Source: Prochloron sp965198675 (GTDB lineage: Bacteria; Cyanobacteriota; Cyanobacteriia; Cyanobacteriales; Prochloraceae). Taken from it: 64,000 nt of DNA. The stretch is taken from positions 3,410,001 through 3,474,000 of the forward strand of contig OZ240666.1 in the NCBI GenBank assembly GCA_965198675.1, in the 5' to 3' direction. This document shows, piece after piece, positions 43,700 through 53,181 of this stretch. The notes below the pieces were generated by a model. That model did not search any database, was not told the origin of the DNA, and saw only the letters and a program-made list of their open reading frames with translations. Numbering within the stretch: position 1 is the first letter of the stretch; each line of letters starts with the position of its first letter. The position numbers and the translations under genes were made by a program.

Positions 43700-46009
43700 A
43701 TGGCTTTTAAAAGGAATGTTCTGCCGGTTGTTCTCGCTGCTGGCTTGTTTTTGAGTCCGTTGAGTGGTTGTAATGGAGATAAATCAGGTCCTGGTGATGG
43801 GGAAGGATCTTCGACAGAAATTATTACTCAGGATGAGCGAAAGACAGCACTTGAGGAGCTTGGGAAGGTTCAAACAGCACTACTTGGGGAGCTTGGGAAG
43901 GTTCAAACAGCACTTGAGGAGCTTGAATACTATACTCAAGGAATGGATCCTAATAGAACGGTTAAGTACTCGAAGGCAAAAGCTAAGGTAGATGCTGTTT
44001 ATACAGCATATCAAGAATTTAGAGATAATTTATCGGAAGACATCAAAACTAAAATTGATTTTTCAAATGTAGATGGTAAAGTTGAATAATTTTTCAACAA
44101 AGATAGTGAATATCAAAAGATACTTGCTAACTTAGTTGAAGGTGATAAGATTAGTGATACCAATGATAAATATAAAAAAGCTCAGGAAGGTTTGGTACGT
44201 TTAAAATTAACTGAGGAAAAGCCTGATGGGTAAGATGATTATGCAACTAAATTAGCTACAAAAAAACTATTACAAAAAATAGTTAAGGATACAGAAACGA
44301 ATCTAAACTCATTAGAAACTTTTATTAAAAACCGATCTATCACTACTCCTCCCGCTACCGATGAAAATACCAATACTGATACCAGGCCATGGTCTTATTC
44401 ACCATTAGTTATAAGTCTACTACTGGGGGTGGTAGTGGGAGGGATAATAATCTTTAAACGGAGAAACGATAACCAGCCTGCAACAGCTTCTCAACAAAAG
44501 AAAAAACCTTTCCCCCGGTTCCCCCGGTTCTCTATATTCGATGACATTACCAAAATCAAGGAACAGTTAGACAATATTAGTGGTAATATTGTGCCAGAGA
44601 GTAAATTACTTGCTCTCTTAAAAGAAGAAAGCAATTGGCAGACAAATCATGTGGAGCCAAAAATAGAACAAGTTGTATCGAGTCAAGAGCTTGAACAGCT
44701 AAAAACACAGATAGAAGATACTATTCGCCAAATTTTCGCCAGTAATCGCCCCGAAACCACCCCTCCTGTAAACTTAGATGAAATTACCTACTACTTCAAG
44801 CAGATATTGACTCTTGTTCAACAGAGACCAACTTCCGATTCCTCCGCAACAACAGATTTACAGAATCAAATCAGTGAACAGGAGAAAACAATTCAAGCAT
44901 TAACTCAGCCAAAGCAGCGCTTATCAGATGATTTATCCGAGAGCCGTAAGACTATCTCTCAACTAGAGACAGAGAACGCTCAATATAGGCAAACAGCAAC
45001 GAAAGAAGCTACTCAAACTGGCGGGATCCCCTCACAGTGGTTACCCCTCATCAACGATTATAACAACAAGGAACCACAATCTATTCTTAAATCAGATGGT
45101 GTAACTTCTCAAGGAGAGTTTATTGAGGATCGAGAACAAGGAAGACGTGAGGATAGCACAAAACCAGTAATCTTCAAATCCGTCTATTCCTTCAAATCCG
45201 TCTATTCTGGGCAATATTACATCGTCTCCTTAGGAGCGGATTACTTGCTCTTCCCTAAATATAATGCCATCCCTACGTCTGGAAGATTTACAGCTGAGGA
45301 AGCATTTAAGGGGTATAAATCCGGGAACACAGGCAAATTTACCCTGGAAACCCCTGCTAAAGTGATTCCATGGAGTAATGAAATGTGGAAATTGGAGCAG
45401 AAAGGGAAATTAAATTACAACGGCACTCCATATCGAGAAACCCCAGAACAAGAGAAAAAATCCCTTGAAAGCAAAATCGAGGAACTAACACATTATTTAT
45501 CCCAAGCTAATAACACCATCTCTACTCTAGAGACAGACAAAGCTAGTTTAGAACAAGAGAAAGAGGAATATAAGAAAGCAGCGGCGAAAAAACCCCCACA
45601 ACCTTCCCCCTCAACTCTCACAACATGGCTCACTCTAATCAGTATATACCAACAAGACTCAAGAGCAATACTCCAACACGCCAACTTAGAAGCAGAAACC
45701 CTGGAAGACGAGGAACAATTTTTCCTCCGACGTAAAAATCCCAAGGAACCCCTTATGCTCAAATCAACTAAACCTGGTCAATACCTGGTTGTCTCCCTCC
45801 AGACGGAAACCGAACCTACCTACCTTTTATTCCCCAAAGAACACGCCATTCCCGCTTCCCAAGCTAGTACCGCCAAAGCTCTATTTGCAGGGTATGAAAA
45901 AGGTAATACCAGCAAATTTACCCTTATTATACCAGCTCAAGTCTCTCCTACGGAACAAGACAAGTGGAAGCTGGAGGAAAAAGGAAGATTAGAATATAAG
46001 GCTGGGTAA
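43700..46009 (+). pseudogene. Lipoprotein/coiled-coil protein with duplicated C-terminal domain, two in-frame TAA stops
   Basis: One frame of about 770 codons from ATG 43700 to 46009, broken only by TAA at 44087-44089 and 44231-44233; both would be GAA after one base change. N-terminus: lipoprotein signal with LSGC lipobox, then a duplicated LGKVQTALxE segment. A membrane helix (SPLVISLLLGVVVGGIIIF) lies near 44400. Coiled coils follow (QNQISEQEKTIQALTQPKQR), and two copies of a roughly 125-residue domain: 45031-45420 (WLPLINDYNNKEP, YLLFPKYNAIP, WKLEQKGKLNY) and 45620-46003 (WLTLISIYQQDSR, YLLFPKEHAIP, WKLEEKGRLEY). The domain is unknown to me. From 44429 a 526-residue product could still be made. 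Confidence 0.65.
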
Positions 46010-46074
46010 TATTTTTATAAAATAGCCCGCAATTCAGGTTAAGGGCGGGTTCGCGGTGGTGGGCATTGCCCACC

Positions 46075-47481
46075 CTACTCAGCCTGAAGGACAAAACAAA
46101 ATCGCCCCACAGGATAATTCTGCTTCTTTTCAACAATTCTAAAGATAGTCTCTGCCAAAGCTTCTAAAAAAGACTGTAAATTGTAAGTTCGAGAAACATT
46201 AAAGGTATCCCTTTCCCCAAAACTCCAATCCCTCCACCAAGAAGGAGACTCATAAGGTTTAGAGTTTCCGGAAAACTTCCCAGGAAAAACATCCACCACC
46301 AATCGATATACCCCCCTGGTTTGAGAACCACTGCCAAAGTTAAAAGCAGCATCAAATGCAAATTTATTCCTCTCCAGAGCTTGCCAATTTTCCAAAGTCA
46401 TGATATCCTGAGCAGGTAACTCAGTAAACTCCTTCCTCCTACGATTAAAATCACTCTCTTCCCGATTAATTTGATAATCTAAAGGAAAATTCAATGGTAA
46501 AATATAAGGTAAAGGAGTATAATCAACCTCATACCTAAGTTTAACTTCTTCGGGAGCTTTTTCCTTAAATCTTAACCGCTCTACCTGTCGCTCTTGGTCA
46601 GGTTTTACTCTCACCACCACCTGCCCGTCATTAATCACCAATACACGGTGTACACCTGGAGAACGGGGAGATTCATTAGAATCAGCAACCATAGGCTGCT
46701 TGCCTTCAATATTTAACAATGCAGGCTTTTCTAAGATAGGAGTTGAAAAAATCACCAACTTATCCTCCTCAAAGTTCAATCCTGCACTCCGACTTCCTGA
46801 TTTAATCCCATGGAAATATTTTTTGACATTCTCATAACTGCCCAAAACTATAACATAAAAAGGATGATTTCACCTCACATTGGTAAAATCTTTATCCTCC
46901 AACCCTACATCATAAACTGTCCCCCAAAACTCACTTAACTCCGCCAGAATACCCACAGCATGGTCATCTTTTAACAAATAATAATCCTTGAGTTTTTTCA
47001 CCAGCGCTTCCCACTGAGCATCTTTTTGATACAAATCCGTCACGATGACATAGAGTTCCTCCTTAGTAGTATCACGATTTATCGGCTCAATAATTTTATC
47101 AATCCTAGCATCTTGCAACTCTTTAAAACTGCCATCGTAGAACCCAGCACTTTCAGCCAGACGAGGTGATGTCATCTCCTCCATCCTCAGCCTTTTTGTG
47201 CCAAAACGAAAATAAGTGGGGGAGGGGGAGACTGGAAAAGTTTTCCCCATAGCACTATCCAGGAGGCGTAAAGTACGAATGTATCTGCTATCTCGACGAC
47301 TCACAAATCCTTTCATAGATGGAGTGCCATCGATTTGAATGAAAGTTTTGGCAGGCTCCACTTCAGAACTTTCATCATTCCCTGATAAAGGAGGACATAA
47401 CCAATTATACTCTTTGGGAAAACAACCAACCAATGTCATTCCCACAGCAACAACGAGAACTTTTAAAACTACACGCTTCAT
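46075..47481 (-). pseudogene. vWA-like lipoprotein with in-frame TGA
   Basis: A single frame of about 468 codons from ATG 47481 (MKRVVLKVLVVAVGMTLVGC, a lipoprotein signal with LVGC lipobox) to 46075, interrupted by TGA at 46870-46872. Before the stop come TFIQIDGTPSMKGFVSRR, a MIDAS-like D-x-x-x-S motif, and LYVIVTDLYQKDAQWEALVK, as in von Willebrand A domains. After it the frame continues NHPFYVIVLGSYENVKKYFH and is protein-like to the end (RTYNLQSFLEALAETIFRIV). TGA from CGA (Arg) would restore an RNHPFY reading. It would be an outer-leaflet or periplasmic partner of the convergent tubulin/actin-like genes. Confidence 0.65.
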
Positions 47482-47720
47482 ATTTCCTCTACATCTCCTG
47501 ATACAGAGCGGGGTACACTTACCTCTATAACTACTTCAGGTTTTTCTGCTCTGGGCTGGCTAAAAGAGGAGATAATACCTTTTTGATAATTAGAAGCGAT
47601 CGCCAGGATAGCTCCCCCCAATAGACTAATGGGGGACAAGATTGAGTCAACTGCCCACAGATAAATTTGGGCTAAGACAAACAACACTGCGAAGCTAACA
47701 AGCCAGAATTTTATCGCCAC
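47478..47720 (-). CDS. Small membrane protein preceding the vWA-like gene
   Basis: 80 residues from GTG 47720 (VAIKFWLVSFAVLFVLAQIY), which follows GGAGAGACT; an extension to 47744 is less likely. Two membrane helices (about 3-24 and 27-45, ISLLGGAILAIASNYQ) precede a short polar tail ending SVSGDVEEI. It overlaps the vWA-like gene by 4 nt (ATGA), so the two are translationally coupled. Not recognised outside this context. Confidence 0.65.
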   Translation of the reverse strand: MAIKFWLVSFAVLFVLAQIYLWAVDSILSPISLLGGAILAIASNYQKGIISSFSQPRAEKPEVVIEVSVPRSVSGDVEEI

Positions 47721-47752
47721 AGTCTCTCCTCCAAAAAAACACAATCTTTAAC

Positions 47753-47780
47753 AATACCCATCGCTCCAACGATGGGTATT
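47753..47780 (-). terminator. Hairpin after prk
   Basis: An 11-bp perfect stem AATACCCATCG/CGATGGGTATT with a 6-nt loop, 13 bp past the prk stop. In the direction of prk transcription the U-rich stretch comes about 12 nt after the stem, so it is an imperfect intrinsic terminator or an RNA-stabilising hairpin. Confidence 0.6.
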
Positions 47781-47792
47781 ATTGTACTTTTC

Positions 47793-48797
47793 CTAGACAG
47801 TAGCTGCTACTTTTTCTTCAGCACCTGCAGTCAAGTATTCGTATGTTTCCCGCATTTTCAGACCCACCAGAACTTGGAATAAACCAGAACCATTATTAGA
47901 ACCGGGAGCATCTTTGTGCTTGAGTAACAGCTCAGTCATTTCCCCGTAATACTTAGTCCCGGTCTTGCTGAGATGGCTTTCGATGTAAATCATCTCCTCC
48001 AAATTGTCAAACTGACCGTCCACTTCCAGCACAGAGACTTCGTTACCGTAGTAGTTATCCGGTCCGTAGTACAGCTTAATGCCAGGATAAGCACAGGTCA
48101 GCTTGCCACCGCAAGGTCTCCAGTCAATGGTGGATCCTTCGTCAAACAAATAAGCGGGGGAGAAACCTTCTATTCCTTCCCTTTGCATCAGACGCACCCG
48201 CAGCAGTTTATTTTCTTTATCCTCAATTAGTTGGCTCGGTAAAATCTGGATCACCACATCCGCATGTTCCCTTTGGGGTTCGATGTAGGCGCTAAAATCA
48301 GGTTTTCTGGCATTAATAGAGGCGAGGATGTCTTCGTAGGTGTGACCCCGCTCTGCCATATCCCGTTGGATTTTCCAACTGATTTTGACCTCATCGCTGA
48401 TATCCAGGTAAACCCCAAAGTCAACAAGAGAGCGTACTCGCTCGTCAAATAAAGGATGTAAACCCTCCACTACAACCACCTTATTCGGTTCTATACGCTC
48501 AGGAGGATCCAGTTCTCCCGTTTCGTGGTTGTAAATGGGCTTGTCTATTGCTTGACCATTTTTGAGTGCTTTGATTTGCTCATACATGAGGTCAAAGTTG
48601 TTGGCTTTGGGATTGAGAGCCGTCACCCCAGCAACTTTGCGCTGTTTCCGATCCAGACTGTGATAGTCATCCAAACAGATGACTGTCATAAACTCTTCGC
48701 CGAACAAATCTGTCAAACGACGCAAAAATGTAGATTTTCCACATCCGGAGTCCCCCGCAACTCCTATGATAACAACTCGATCCAGCTGACTTGTCAT
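47793..48797 (-). CDS. prk: Phosphoribulokinase
   Basis: 334 residues from ATG 48797 (MTSQLDRVVIIGVAGDSGCG), preceded by GAGGAAAG; a longer frame to 48839 lacks support. The P-loop GVAGDSGCGKSTFLRRL, CLDDYHSLDRKQRK, NFDLMYEQIKALKNG, VVVEGLHPLFDERVRSLVD and KISWKIQRDMAERGHTYED are those of the plant/cyanobacterial (class II) enzyme, which makes ribulose-1,5-bisphosphate in the Calvin cycle. C41-type cysteines used for CP12/redox control appear in SGCGK and VICLDDY. Divergent from petH. Confidence 0.97.
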   Translation of the reverse strand: MTSQLDRVVIIGVAGDSGCGKSTFLRRLTDLFGEEFMTVICLDDYHSLDRKQRKVAGVTALNPKANNFDLMYEQIKALKNGQAIDKPIYNHETGELDPPERIEPNKVVVVEGLHPLFDERVRSLVDFGVYLDISDEVKISWKIQRDMAERGHTYEDILASINARKPDFSAYIEPQREHADVVIQILPSQLIEDKENKLLRVRLMQREGIEGFSPAYLFDEGSTIDWRPCGGKLTCAYPGIKLYYGPDNYYGNEVSVLEVDGQFDNLEEMIYIESHLSKTGTKYYGEMTELLLKHKDAPGSNNGSGLFQVLVGLKMRETYEYLTAGAEEKVAATV

Positions 48798-49161
48798 TAC
48801 TTTCCTCGATCGCAAAACTGATTTTGACTTCATCAACATTTAAGCATTCTTTACTATATAAAGGAATTGCCTCCTCTCAACTCTGCCACCTGCGCCTCAA
48901 AGGACAATGGGGGCCGGACCTGGCAGATATACTTAAGTTTTGATTTGGATTTATTTTACCATTAGGGAGACTGTCTACCCAGAAAATTTTCTCAAGTTTC
49001 ATTTTTCCCCTGTAGGGGCAGCTCTTTCAAGGTGCCCCCATCGCCGATTTTTTGGCATTCAGGGCAGGTAATGATATTATCGTCATCTATATGATAAAAT
49101 GACCAGGTTCTATCTAGACTTGGCAATAAAATTAAATCTGACCTTGGGAGAGATTGAAAGA
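48798..49161. promoter_or_regulatory. Divergent prk/petH regulatory region
   Basis: 364 bp with no gene. It contains a palindromic repeat GTAGGGGCAGCTCTTTCAAG around 49013-49035 and, upstream of petH, an AT-rich TATCGTCATCTATATGATAA stretch with a TATGAT -10-like hexamer near 49089. I looked for an NtcA box (GTA-N8-TAC) and saw no exact match. Confidence 0.4.
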
Positions 49162-50298
49162 ATGTACAGCAGTCCAACAGAGTTTGACAACCGCATGTTT
49201 GTGTATGAGGTAGCAGGTTTAAGCCAAGAAGGTTTAGCCTACCCGATTCGCAATAGCGGCACCACTTATATTAAAGTACCACTAAAGCGTATGAATCAGG
49301 AAATGGTACGGATTCAGCGCATGGGGGGCAAAATCCTTAGCATTAAGCCAAAAGGTGCCGACACGACGACTGCTACAATTAAGAAAGAAGCACCAGCACC
49401 ACAGAAAAAGAAAGCGAAAGTGAAAATTTCCGTCAATACCTACCGTCCCAAGAATCCTTTAGTTGGGAAGTGTGTTGAGAATAGCGATCTACTTGGGGAA
49501 GGGGGAATCGGTACTGTCCGTCACCTCACTTTTGATATTTCCGGCAGCGATTTAACCTATGTAGAAGGTCAAAGTATCGGTATTATTCCCCCAGGAAAAG
49601 ACGACAAGGGTAAACCCCACAAACTGAGATTGTACTCCATTGGTTCTACTCGTCATGGCGATCGCCTTGATGACGGAACTGTTTCTCTCTGCGTCCGGGA
49701 GTTAGTTTACCAGGACCCGAAAAGTGGCAAAACCATTAAGGGGGTTTGCTCCAGCTATCTCTGCGCTTTAGAAGATGGAGCAGATGTGAAAATTACTGGT
49801 CCTGTAGGGAAGGAAATGCTCTTGCCCGACGATGAGGAGGCCAATATCATTATGATGGCCACGGGAACGGGAATTGCTCCTTTCCGGGCTTATCTGTGGC
49901 GAATGTTTAAAGAGAAGCATGAAGACTACAAGTTCAAAGGCTTTGCTTGGCTGATTTTTGGCATTCCCACCACTCCTAACATCCTTTATAAGGAAGAATT
50001 GGAGAAGTTGCAGGCAGAATATAAGGACCATTTCCGCCTCACCTACGCTATCAGTCGGGAACAGAAGAATCCCGAAGGTGGCAGAATGTACATTCAGCAC
50101 CGGGTTGCCGAGCATGCTCAAGAACTCTGGGAGTTGATTCAGCAGCCCAAGACTCACACCTACATATGCGGTTTGAAGGGAATGGAAGATGGAATTGACG
50201 ACGCTTTAGGGGCAGCAGCAGCAAAGTCAGATGTGCAATGGTCTGAATATCGCACGAAAATGAAGAAAGAACACCGCTGGCACGTTGAAACTTACTAG
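49162..50298 (+). CDS. petH: Ferredoxin-NADP(+) reductase with phycobilisome-linker domain
   Basis: 378 residues from ATG 49162 (MYSSPTEFDNRMFVYEVAGL); an in-frame ATG at 49099 would add 21 residues unlike the family. Residues about 10-68 are a CpcD-like linker domain (RMNQEMVRIQRMGGKI) that attaches the enzyme to phycobilisomes. After a Lys/Ala hinge comes the reductase: FAD motifs KLRLYSIGSTRHGDRL and GVCSSYLCALEDGADVKITG, NADP motifs ATGTGIAPFRAYLWRM and THTYICGLKGMEDGIDDAL, and the C-terminal Tyr in WHVETY. It transfers electrons from photosystem I ferredoxin to NADP. In Synechocystis a short form is also made from an internal start. Confidence 0.96.
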   Translation: MYSSPTEFDNRMFVYEVAGLSQEGLAYPIRNSGTTYIKVPLKRMNQEMVRIQRMGGKILSIKPKGADTTTATIKKEAPAPQKKKAKVKISVNTYRPKNPLVGKCVENSDLLGEGGIGTVRHLTFDISGSDLTYVEGQSIGIIPPGKDDKGKPHKLRLYSIGSTRHGDRLDDGTVSLCVRELVYQDPKSGKTIKGVCSSYLCALEDGADVKITGPVGKEMLLPDDEEANIIMMATGTGIAPFRAYLWRMFKEKHEDYKFKGFAWLIFGIPTTPNILYKEELEKLQAEYKDHFRLTYAISREQKNPEGGRMYIQHRVAEHAQELWELIQQPKTHTYICGLKGMEDGIDDALGAAAAKSDVQWSEYRTKMKKEHRWHVETY

Positions 50299-50340
50299 TG
50301 TTGCGTCTAACTTAAATTGGTGGGTATAACCCATCACTCC

Positions 50341-50452
50341 CGATCCCCCCGCCCTATCAGGCACCCCCTTCGGTAAGGGGGGCTGGGGGGGATCTTGGGG
50401 AGAACTGGGAACGGCGCCATCGGCACGGCAAGGCGGTGCCCCTACCACTTTA
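50341..50452. repeat. Two palindromic repeats after petH
   Basis: GATCCCCCCGCCCTATCAGG...GGGGGGATC (related to 43550-43605, arms swapped) followed by CATCGGCACGGCAAGGCGGTGCCCCTACC, which shares its core with 20201-20225. Part of the 259-bp petH-ftsH gap; nothing else is seen there. Confidence 0.65.
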
Positions 50453-50557
50453 TTCCTGGGGTTGGCTATTTGCTGAGAATTATGTTAAATTTGATTAAGC
50501 AGCTTGGATATAATTGAAATAATTCCTTGACAAAAAGACTTTAATAAGATATAGCCG

Positions 50558-52441
50558 ATGAAAATTTCATGGAAAACAATATTACTGTGGATATTACCCG
50601 TCCTCGTGATTGGGTTTTTCCTCTGGCAAGGAGCATTTGCTGGAGGTACTAGTAACTTTGGTAGCAATACCGCCAGCACCCGCATGACCTACGGTCGCTT
50701 TTTAGAATATTTGGATGGGGGACGAGTCACCAGCGTTGACCTCTATGAAGGAGGTCGGACAGCGATCGTGGAAGCATTTGACCCTGAACTGAATCGGCTC
50801 CAAAGTCTGCGAGTGGATTTACCGGGCAATTCTCCGGAGTTGGTGGCTAAACTAAGATCCGCCAATATTGGCATCATGTCCCATCCTATCCGCAATCAAG
50901 GGGCAATCTGGGGTTTCCTGGGCAATTTAATTTTCCCGGTTCTCTTAATTGCTGCTTTATTTTTCCTCTTCCGTCGTTCTAGTAATATGCCTGGTGGACC
51001 GGGTCAAGCCATGAATTTTGGCAAATCTCGCGCCCGTTTCCAAATGGAAGCCACAACTGGGATTATGTTTGACGACGTGGCTGGGATCGACGAAGCGAAA
51101 GAGGAATTGCAAGAAGTCGTTACCTTCCTGAAACAACCGGAACGATTTACCGCTGTGGGTGCTCGCATTCCCAAAGGGGTGCTGTTGGTTGGTCCTCCGG
51201 GAACGGGGAAAACCCTCCTGGCTAAGGCGATCGCCGGAGAAGCCGGGGTTCCTTTCTTCAGCATTTCCGGTTCGGAATTCGTGGAGATGTTCGTTGGTGT
51301 AGGGGCTTCCCGGGTGCGAGACTTGTTCAAAAAGGCGAAAGAGAATGCTCCCTGTTTGATTTTTATCGATGAAATCGACGCAGTGGGTCGCCAACGGGGC
51401 GCTGGTATTGGCGGTGGTAACGACGAACGGGAGCAAACCCTGAACCAACTGTTAACGGAAATGGATGGTTTTGAGGGCAATACGGGGATTATCATTATTG
51501 CGGCTACCAACCGTCCCGATGTTTTGGATTCTGCTCTCATGCGTCCGGGACGATTTGACCGTCAGGTAATGGTGGATGCTCCCGATATTAAGGGTCGTCT
51601 GGGTATTTTAGACGTTCACGCCCGGAATAAGAAAATTGCTACCGAGGTTTCCCTGGAGGCGATCGCCCGTCGGACTCCTGGATTTACCGGGGCAGATCTG
51701 GCGAATTTGCTCAATGAAGCAGCGATTTTGACGGCGCGGCGGCGCAAAGAAGCCATCACCATGCTAGAAATCGACGATGCTGTAGACCGGGTGATTGCCG
51801 GGATGGAAGGAACCCCCTTGATAGATAGTAAGAGTAAGCGACTGATTGCTTATCATGAAATCGGTCACGCTATTGTGGGTACTTTACTCAAAGACCACGA
51901 TCCGGTGCAGAAAGTAACTTTGATTCCCCGAGGACAGGCTCAGGGTTTGACCTGGTTTACCCCCAATGAAGAGCAGGGTTTGACCACCAGAGCGCAATTA
52001 TTAGCTCGCATTGCTGGTGCAATGGGGGGTCGCGCTGCTGAAGAAGAAATCTTCGGTTACGATGAAGTGACTACTGGTGCTGGGGGCGACTTGCAACAAG
52101 TGACCAGTATGGCGCGACAAATGGTAACTCGCTTTGGTATGAGCACTTTGGGACCGGTATCTTTGGAAAGTCAAACTGGGGAGGTATTTCTCGGTAATGG
52201 TTTGATGAGTCGCTCAGAATACTCGGAAGAAGTAGCTGCACGGATCGATGACCAAGTCAGGGAATTAGCTCAACTGGGTCATAATATGGCGAGGAAAATT
52301 ATCCAGGAACAAAGGATTGTAATTGACCGTTTGGTGGACTTATTGATTGAAAGGGAAACCATTAACGGTGAAGAGTTTCGGCAAATTGTAGCGGAGTACG
52401 CTGAAGTGCCGGAAAAAGAGCAGTTTGTACCTCAATTATAA
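50558..52441 (+). CDS. ftsH: ATP-dependent membrane metalloprotease FtsH
   Basis: 627 residues. Two membrane helices (about 7-25 and 112-132) flank a lumenal/periplasmic domain. The AAA module has Walker A GPPGTGKTLLAKAIAGEAGV (from about 212), Walker B CLIFIDEIDAVGRQRG and the second-region-of-homology motif ATNRPDVLDSALMRPGRFDR. The zinc protease motif is HEIGH at 433-437, with a downstream Asp in GAGGDLQQVTSMA. Length and motifs fit the thylakoid/plasma-membrane FtsH of cyanobacteria involved in D1 turnover and membrane-protein quality control. Which of the usual four paralogues it is cannot be stated. Confidence 0.96.
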   Translation: MKISWKTILLWILPVLVIGFFLWQGAFAGGTSNFGSNTASTRMTYGRFLEYLDGGRVTSVDLYEGGRTAIVEAFDPELNRLQSLRVDLPGNSPELVAKLRSANIGIMSHPIRNQGAIWGFLGNLIFPVLLIAALFFLFRRSSNMPGGPGQAMNFGKSRARFQMEATTGIMFDDVAGIDEAKEELQEVVTFLKQPERFTAVGARIPKGVLLVGPPGTGKTLLAKAIAGEAGVPFFSISGSEFVEMFVGVGASRVRDLFKKAKENAPCLIFIDEIDAVGRQRGAGIGGGNDEREQTLNQLLTEMDGFEGNTGIIIIAATNRPDVLDSALMRPGRFDRQVMVDAPDIKGRLGILDVHARNKKIATEVSLEAIARRTPGFTGADLANLLNEAAILTARRRKEAITMLEIDDAVDRVIAGMEGTPLIDSKSKRLIAYHEIGHAIVGTLLKDHDPVQKVTLIPRGQAQGLTWFTPNEEQGLTTRAQLLARIAGAMGGRAAEEEIFGYDEVTTGAGGDLQQVTSMARQMVTRFGMSTLGPVSLESQTGEVFLGNGLMSRSEYSEEVAARIDDQVRELAQLGHNMARKIIQEQRIVIDRLVDLLIERETINGEEFRQIVAEYAEVPEKEQFVPQL

Positions 52442-52500
52442 TTCCCTGTTGGGTGGGCATTGCCCACCGTCACCCATGCTAGCATATTTAAGTTGTGATT

Positions 52501-52686
52501 ATGAGTGTAAATCCAACAGTTGAAGAAATTAAAGAAATGATTTTCCGACTACCGCTACAGGAGTGGGTCATACTGATGAAAGATATTGAAGAAAGATTAG
52601 AAACTCTGGACATGATGCAACTTTCAGAAACAGGATTTCAAGAATGGAACGATCCAGAAGAAGATATTTATGATGTCGAATCCTAA
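52501..52686 (+). CDS. Small antitoxin-like protein upstream of a MazF-like remnant
   Basis: 61 residues from ATG 52501: MSVNPTVEEIKEMIFRLPLQ, EWVILMKDIEERLETLDMMQ and a tail EWNDPEEDIYDVES. Size, helical character and acidic end fit the small cyanobacterial antitoxins placed before PemK/MazF toxins. Its last 14 bases overlap the start of that toxin frame. Intact itself although its toxin is frameshifted. Confidence 0.6.
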   Translation: MSVNPTVEEIKEMIFRLPLQEWVILMKDIEERLETLDMMQLSETGFQEWNDPEEDIYDVES

Positions 52687-52898
52687 GCTAAAAGAAATAT
52701 GGCTTGTTAGGTTCCCCTTTAGTAATCTCATATCCACGACCAGCTCTTGTTTTAGCAGTTCATCGAGAAGAATTCATTATTTTGGGAATATTTTCAAAAA
52801 TTCCTGAAGGTAAATTCCGTGATACTTGGGTTTTGATGGAAGAAAGTCATCCTGAGTTCTTACAAACGGGATTGAAAAAAGCGATTCATATTCCTTAA
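52673..52898 (+). pseudogene. Frameshifted PemK/MazF-like toxin
   Basis: Starts at ATG 52673 inside the antitoxin gene (MSNPKLKEIWLVRFPFSNLI), the usual beta-strand start of MazF-like endoribonucleases. About 16-19 codons in, the frame shifts by one near 52725-52738 and continues as RPALVLAVHREEFIILGIFS and DTWVLMEESHPEFLQTGLKK, stopping at 52898, short of the normal C-terminus. RPALVL is the conserved toxin motif. Non-functional as it stands. Confidence 0.7.
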
Positions 52899-52940
52899 AG
52901 TAACCTAGAGGTGTAGGATGCGTTGTTAACGCAACGACAA

Positions 52941-53160
52941 CTATAAACTCATCCACTCATCAAGAGAGATGGAGCGAACGATAATTTCCTCAACTTCTCT
53001 AATCATCATCCGCAGTTGCGCGACAGAATACTCATCGTTAGAAGGAATCGTTAATCTATTGTCATCGAAGATCATAAACTGGTGTCGAGTTCCAGAAAAA
53101 GGTCCATCAAATCCCAATTGCCGCAAAATCTCGACGCTTACAGGGTGTCCACCGGCTCAC
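52941..53160 (-). pseudogene. Frameshifted HicA-like toxin
   Basis: A GTG at 53160 begins SRWTPCKRRDF, then a frame change near 53125-53135 is needed to reach RQLGFDGPFSGTRHQFMIFD and NRLTIPSNDEYSVAQLRMM, the HicA double-stranded-RNA-binding fold with its catalytic His in RHQF. A 61-residue piece from TTG 53126 is uninterrupted. Downstream of the hicB remnant, matching the hicB-hicA order of many cyanobacterial pairs. Confidence 0.7.
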
Positions 53161-53181
53161 GAATTGGCTCCTTGTTCAAAT

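Noticed and set aside
41840..46872. Selenocysteine or a reassigned stop codon as the explanation for in-frame stops
   Set aside because: Both TAA and TGA are involved, no selenocysteine insertion element is seen, and surrounding genes use both codons as normal terminators.
48798..49161. NtcA-binding site in the prk/petH intergenic region
   Set aside because: No GTA-N8-TAC match was found by eye; only near-matches such as GTAATGATATTATC.
51004..51540. Long minus-strand frames opposite ftsH
   Set aside because: Antisense of the highly conserved AAA module; no ribosome-binding site or protein-like motif.
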